This document shows, one piece after another, positions 62,393 to 64,000 of a stretch of DNA of 64,000 bases. This DNA comes from Deinococcus ruber. Its GTDB lineage: Bacteria > Deinococcota > Deinococci > Deinococcales > Deinococcaceae. The translations under genes and the position numbers were made by a program. The stretch covers positions 33,853 through 97,852 of the forward strand of contig NZ_BMQL01000018.1 in the NCBI RefSeq assembly GCF_014648095.1. The letters run 5' to 3'. Every line of letters starts with the position of its first letter. Within the stretch, counting starts at the first letter, position 1. Under the pieces are notes generated by a model that saw nothing but the letters and a program-made list of their open reading frames with translations, was not told where the DNA came from and searched no databases.

Positions 62393-63181
62393 ATGCCTCA
62401 CCACCTTCCGTCTTCCGTCTTCTCCATGGTCGTGTCCATTTTCATCGGCCTCGTGACGACGACGTTGTGGCATGTGTTGTTCTGGAAGGTCCCGCTAATC
62501 CCGTGCGCTGTGCTCCTGACGGGCGGGACCTTCCTGCTGCTGCGTCAACCGTCCAGACGGACGGCCGTGCTCATCCTGGTGCTGCCGCTGCTCCTGGTCC
62601 TCAGCAGCGTTACGTTCACGCCCCTCCTGCACCGGGTTCTGACCGCCCTGACCGTGCGGGCTGCACCTCGACACGCCGACGCCATCGTGATCCTCGGCGG
62701 CGGTCTGAACTGCACCACGGGCGTGCTGACCGCCACTTCCCAGGAGCGGCTGGAACAGGGCATCCGGCTGTGGCAGGCCGGGTACGCGTCCACGCTGGTG
62801 CTCAGCCAGCAGGCAGACGCGCTCTACGGTGCCGACTGTCCGAAAGTCTCGGATGTATCCCTGCAGCTCCTCCAACAACGCTTCCCTCAACAGCTGCCGC
62901 GGGTGGAGATTCTGCACAATGTCAAGAACACCCATGACGAAGCGGTCGAAACGGCACGGCTGGTCACCCACCACCGATGGCAGCAGGTACTCTTGGTCAC
63001 CTCGTCCTGGCACTCGCGCCGCGCGGCCATGCTGTTCGCCAAGGTCGGCGTGCCGTTCACCTCTGTTCCGGCCCCAGCCCCTGTGGCCGCTTCAGGGTTT
63101 ATCCCGACGCCCTTGGAGCAGTACACCCTGCTGCGCGAACTCGCTGCGTATGTCAAGGCGTGGATCCAGGGTGAACTGTAG
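62393..63181 (+). CDS. YdcF/SanA-like DUF218 membrane protein
   Basis: A 262-aa protein with three N-terminal transmembrane segments (residues about 10-80) and a DUF218 domain: ADAIVILGGGLNCTTGVLTA, RLEQGIRLWQAGYASTLVLS, NTHDEAVETARLV and QQVLLVTSSWHSRRA. DUF218 proteins such as SanA and YdcF act on envelope integrity; YdcF binds S-adenosylmethionine. ATG 62393 is one choice; an upstream GTG at 62342 is in frame. It has no hairpin leader, unlike its neighbours, which fits later insertion. Confidence 0.8.
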   Translation: MPHHLPSSVFSMVVSIFIGLVTTTLWHVLFWKVPLIPCAVLLTGGTFLLLRQPSRRTAVLILVLPLLLVLSSVTFTPLLHRVLTALTVRAAPRHADAIVILGGGLNCTTGVLTATSQERLEQGIRLWQAGYASTLVLSQQADALYGADCPKVSDVSLQLLQQRFPQQLPRVEILHNVKNTHDEAVETARLVTHHRWQQVLLVTSSWHSRRAAMLFAKVGVPFTSVPAPAPVAASGFIPTPLEQYTLLRELAAYVKAWIQGEL

Positions 63182-63224
63182 CGGCGTAGGGCTAGGACGC
63201 CATCTGAAGGATCGACAGGAGCGG

Positions 63225-63254
63225 TGGCCCCCGTGCGGGGGCCAGAGCGCGTGG
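63225..63254 (+). promoter_or_regulatory. Hairpin leader 20
   Basis: TGGCCCCC GTGC GGGGGCCA (63225-63244), 11 nt from the GGCC arm to ATG 63255. Confidence 0.75.
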
Positions 63255-63749
63255 ATGGATACACTGCCGATGTTCAGCCCGATGAGGTTCAAGATACTGC
63301 CGACGCCGGAAATCCGTGTGGAAGTGCGGGTCGAATGCGATCCCGACACGCAGCAGGTCGCCGATCAGCAGTTGGGGACGCTCCGCCTGAACGCGAGCGT
63401 CGGCAGCGTCGAAGTGCGGCCCGGCTGCTACTTCACGCCTGCGTGGGATCCGCTGGAGGAGGCACGAGCGAGCGAACGCTTCCTGGGCCTGTCGCCGCTG
63501 GACGCCCAGCAGCAGGCGGCCGCACAGGTGTGGGCGGCGGGTCAGCGCCGGGCGGCCTGTGGGGTGGAGTGGACCCACGAGCGCCTGAACGCGCGGGCGT
63601 ACAACGCGCAGGGGGAACTGCTGAGCTGCCAGTCGGTGAGCGGGGTGGCGAGCGATCTCCCTGCCGAGCAGCGGGACGCGCTGCTGGCAGATCTTCAGGC
63701 GGAAGCCCGGCAGGACGCGCTGGATTGGGCCATCCTGCGACTCAACTGA
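63255..63749 (+). CDS. Hypothetical 164-aa protein
   Basis: The start is fixed by leader 20. The N-terminal part is beta-rich (PEIRVEVRVECDPDTQQVAD; SVEVRPGCYFTPAW); the C-terminal part is helical and Ala/Gln/Asp-rich. A 5' duplicate is at 62107. No family is recognised. Confidence 0.6.
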   Translation: MDTLPMFSPMRFKILPTPEIRVEVRVECDPDTQQVADQQLGTLRLNASVGSVEVRPGCYFTPAWDPLEEARASERFLGLSPLDAQQQAAAQVWAAGQRRAACGVEWTHERLNARAYNAQGELLSCQSVSGVASDLPAEQRDALLADLQAEARQDALDWAILRLN

Positions 63750-63759
63750 GGGGACACGC

Positions 63760-63903
63760 ATGCACCAGGAACACGATCTCCACCAGGCCATTCGCACCTT
63801 CCGCCGCTGGGGCAATGATCCAGACGTTCTGGTGCTCGGTACCGAAACACACGCCCCGGTGGCCAACGTGATTCAGCAAGCTGGCTTAGGAAAGCACGGC
63901 TGA
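63760..63903 (+). CDS. Small hypothetical protein (47 aa)
   Basis: ATG 63760 follows the previous stop by 10 nt with GAGGGGACACGC upstream, a usable ribosome site. The product (HQEHDLHQAIRTFRRWGNDP...) is basic and helical. It is probably co-transcribed with the 63255 gene. Confidence 0.45.
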   Translation: MHQEHDLHQAIRTFRRWGNDPDVLVLGTETHAPVANVIQQAGLGKHG

Positions 63904-63945
63904 ATCTTGTCGAGGACGTGAGAGGCGCGTGACACTAGACTGAGC

Positions 63946-64000
63946 ATGGGTCGGTTTGGCGCAGCACCGGTTAAGCCACTTGAGCTTGGCGCTCGAACTC
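63946..64000 (+). CDS. Possible start of a further gene, cut by the window end
   Basis: ATG 63946 opens a frame (GRFGAAPVKPLELGART) to the end of the window. The proline-leucine-rich start resembles IS630-type transposases, and TAGACTGAG just upstream recalls the IS630 end at 24281. Very little to go on. Confidence 0.25.
   Translation, partial: MGRFGAAPVKPLELGART

Overview
The window is high-GC accessory DNA, most likely part of a Deinococcus (Deinococcus-Thermus) plasmid or megaplasmid. That assignment is an inference: no rRNA, tRNA or chromosomal housekeeping gene is visible, while a conjugation-type secretion cluster, replication-like genes and many insertion elements are.

Layout. (1) 1-17.6 kb: a type IV secretion (T4SS) locus. 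A VirB10-like gene and a replication-relaxation-like gene are on the minus strand. VirB2-, VirB3-, VirB4-, VirB5/TrbJ-, VirB6/TrbL- and VirD4-like genes, a lytic transglycosylase and a SpoIIIAA/Ycf45-type ATPase in the VirB11 position are on the plus strand, closed by a strong terminator at 17558-17595. (2) 17.8-20.2 kb: minus-strand AraC-VOC pair and two envelope/hypothetical genes. (3) 20.2-20.7 kb: five 32-bp direct repeats next to an AT-rich stretch, a candidate origin or partition site. (4) 20.7-46 kb and 56.4-63.9 kb: a long plus-strand series of mostly small genes, including an SSB-like protein, NADAR, DUF4326, a TGT/DpdA-like protein, a ParB-like protein, a MoxR/CobS-type AAA+ with a CobT-type VWA protein, a TOPRIM protein and a 1706-aa DarB-like methylase-helicase. 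(5) Insertions into this series: an IS630-bounded composite element (24.28-28.54 kb) that splits the NADAR gene; a 5-kb island with Tn3-type 38-bp ends (29.57-34.56 kb) carrying LysR-TehA and a sulfite-oxidase fragment; and a 9.7-kb block of chromosome-type genes (46.6-56.4 kb: two-component system with DUF4097, dehydrogenases, TauE) flanked by two diverged copies of the same plasmid segment.

The most striking observation is a recurrent 5' leader. Twenty genes between 20.7 and 63.3 kb, all on the plus strand, are preceded by a GC-rich hairpin of the form TGGCC(C/G)...(C/G)GGCC whose 3' arm ends 11 nt (10 nt in two cases) before the ATG, where a Shine-Dalgarno sequence would normally lie. Arms differ by compensatory changes (CCCG/CGGG versus CCCC/GGGG). 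This looks like an undescribed plasmid-wide expression signal. A second, distinct leader, CGTCACCTTGAnTGCA placed 30 nt before the start codon, marks seven genes of the T4SS/envelope class. The two leaders split the genes into two putative regulons.

The insertions are recent enough to undo on paper: removing the composite element restores NADAR through a duplicated TA, and removing the Tn3-like island restores a 135-aa gene whose stop overlaps the next start (TGATG).
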